The notes below the pieces were generated by a model that saw only the letters and a list, made by a program, of their open reading frames with translations, ran no database searches and had not been told where the DNA came from. From Anaerolineae bacterium (GTDB lineage: Bacteria; Chloroflexota; Anaerolineae; J102), in assembly GCA_026985975.1 (NCBI GenBank), contig JALSPL010000032.1, positions 1 to 5,432 on the forward strand: DNA of 5,432 bases, read 5' to 3'. The translations under genes and the position numbers were made by a program. This document shows positions 4,421 through 5,432 of this stretch, piece by piece (position 1 is the first letter of the stretch; every line of letters starts with the position of its first letter).

Positions 4421-5226
4421 TGAGCGCAACCATCTACCGTTTCGAGCTGCGCGGGCGTCTCAGATCCGCGCTGATCTGGTCGGGGGCCGTGATCGCGGTC
4501 ATCTTCACCTACCTGGCGTTCTATCCACCGCTGGCCGATGAGGCCGCGCTGATGAATCGGGCCATGGCCAACTTCCCGCCCCAATTCTTGCAGGCCTTCG
4601 GGATGCAGCACATGGATTGGGGCAGCATCATGGGATTTTACAGCTTCGTGTTTCTGTTCGTGCAGGTGTTGCTGGCCGTGCAGGCCGCGGGCTATGGCTT
4701 TGGTCTGGTGTCGGTGGATGAAACGACATTCACCGCGGACTTCCTGCTCACCCGGCCCGTGGCCCGGCCCCGCATCCTCTCCGGCAAGCTGCTGGCCGCG
4801 TTGACCGCGCTCACCATCACCAACGCCGCTGCCTGGGCGGGTTCGCTGGCGGCCCTGAACCTGTTTCAGGCGGGCCGGGGCTACGATGCTCACGCGGTAT
4901 TGCTGCTGCTGGGCAGCATCGTCATCTTCCAGCTCTTTTTCCTCAGCGCGGGCCTGTTTCTTTCCCTGGTGGTGCGGGTGCGCAGCGTGCCGCCCTACGC
5001 CACGGGCCTGGCCCTGGGCCTGTACGCACTGGGTGCGCTCAGCGGCATCCTGGGGGATGTGAAGCTGGGCTGGATCAGCCCCTTCGCCCACTTCGAGCCC
5101 AACCGCATCATCGAGACGGGCGCTTATGACTTGCCCCTGGCGATGATCAGCATCACGGTCATCGTTCTGGCCCTGGCGGGCAGCTTCTGGCGTTACCAAC
5201 GCCGCGACATCCCCGCTGTTGCATAA
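4417..5226 (+). CDS. ABC-2 type transporter permease
   Basis: The 269-residue inner-membrane partner of the ATPase just upstream. Six hydrophobic segments are visible at about 18-38, 72-97, 122-148, 159-186, 191-213 and 239-258. The usual ABC-2 exporter cytoplasmic loop between segments 2 and 3 reads VDETTFTADFLLTRPVARPR (100-119). A large loop between segments 1 and 2 (39-71, PPLADEAALMNRAMANFPPQ) is probably extracytoplasmic. The frame is open upstream to 4123, but those 98 residues are an artefact of reading the ATPase gene out of frame. The true start is ATG 4417, overlapping the ATPase TGA as ATGA, or ATG 4420 three bases on. Only a weak GGCGG precedes it, so coupling to upstream translation is likely. 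The two proteins probably assemble as two ATPases plus two permeases; the substrate is unknown. Confidence 0.92.
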   Translation: MMSATIYRFELRGRLRSALIWSGAVIAVIFTYLAFYPPLADEAALMNRAMANFPPQFLQAFGMQHMDWGSIMGFYSFVFLFVQVLLAVQAAGYGFGLVSVDETTFTADFLLTRPVARPRILSGKLLAALTALTITNAAAWAGSLAALNLFQAGRGYDAHAVLLLLGSIVIFQLFFLSAGLFLSLVVRVRSVPPYATGLALGLYALGALSGILGDVKLGWISPFAHFEPNRIIETGAYDLPLAMISITVIVLALAGSFWRYQRRDIPAVA

Positions 5227-5316
5227 TGCCGCCCGGGAATTCGCCACTGATGACACAGATCGATCGGATTTTAACGGATAGAAGTCAAAAAAACATAACT
5301 GCTTACGTAGGCCGAT
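5227..5316. other. Non-coding spacer after the permease gene
   Basis: No gene or terminator hairpin with a T-tract was found directly after the TAA. ACACAGATCGATCGGATTTT (5253-5272), followed by AACGGATA, resembles worn copies of 'ACAGAT...CGGATTTAACGGAT' spacer repeats. The composition turns AT-rich from about 5266 on. Confidence 0.4.
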
Positions 5317-5407
5317 TTTAGCCACGAAGACACGAAGAACAACGAAGAATCGAAGAAAAAATAAGAAAACTTCGTGTCTTCGCACCCTTCGAGCCTTCGT
5401 GGCAAAA
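5317..5407. repeat. Imperfect inverted repeat built on CACGAAGA units
   Basis: The left arm starts TTTTAGCCACGAAGACACGAAG and contains ACGAAGA at 5324, 5332 and 5342 and CGAAGA at 5351. Its 13-base CGAAGACACGAAG (5325-5337) is perfectly complementary to CTTCGTGTCTTCG (5370-5382), with 32 bases between. A second pairing joins GCCACGAAG (5321-5329) with CTTCGTGGC (5395-5403), flanked by TTTTA and AAAA, so the same left-arm bases can pair with two different right-arm sites. It matches from memory a dispersed intergenic element of many environmental bacteria. It has no coding capacity and no transposase. Confidence 0.8.
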
Positions 5408-5432
5408 GGTTTCGCGGAAATGGACCATCAAC

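Noticed and set aside
3341..4429. Long open frame (362 codons) on the minus strand across the ABC ATPase gene
   Set aside because: It is antisense to a gene with all ABC motifs, its translation is of low-complexity His/Val/Gln-rich type, and such frames are common opposite GC-rich genes.
4402..5385. Open frame (327 codons) on the minus strand across the permease and tail
   Set aside because: Antisense shadow rich in Gln, His, Arg and Gly, and it begins in a non-coding repeat.

Overview
The window looks like chromosomal DNA from a GC-rich bacterium. I lean towards Chloroflexota (an Anaerolineae-, Caldilineae- or Ardenticatenia-like lineage). This rests on the style of the proteins and on intergenic repeats that resemble, from memory, those common in such genomes: a CT-rich octamer array, a 'GTCATTCCGAAGGAGCG' element and a 'CCACGAAGACACGAAG' element. 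This placement is inference; no rRNA or other decisive marker is present.

Layout, all genes on the + strand. 1-242 is non-coding and ends in a G-free array of 8-bp repeats that runs into the start codon of tyrS. 243-1478 is a complete tyrosyl-tRNA synthetase. A 14-bp tandem repeat at 1467-1498 supplies its last codons and stop and leads into 1498-2202, a LutA-like (Fe-S)-binding CCG-domain protein. 2203-2463 is a spacer with two degenerate repeat elements. 2464-3009 encodes an unrecognised four-helix membrane protein. 3087-3431 encodes a small conserved-looking soluble protein of unknown function. 3432-3538 holds two small hairpins and a strong ribosome binding site. 3539-4420 and 4417-5226 are an ABC-2 type ATPase and its permease, overlapping by ATGA. 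5227-5432 is a non-coding tail with a large imperfect inverted repeat built on CACGAAGA units.

How the genes work together. Only the ATPase and permease clearly form one functional unit, probably an exporter of unknown substrate. TyrS is housekeeping. The LutA-like protein follows it closely (19 nt gap), but its usual partners LutB and LutC are not in the window. The membrane protein and the small protein show no evident link to their neighbours.

I see no convincing new defence, mobile or biosynthetic system. The most unusual content is in the spacers: nearly every one carries a different repeat family, and two of these repeats touch the ends of real genes (the tyrS start and the tyrS stop/lutA-like start). 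No gene-free stretch exceeds 300 bases.
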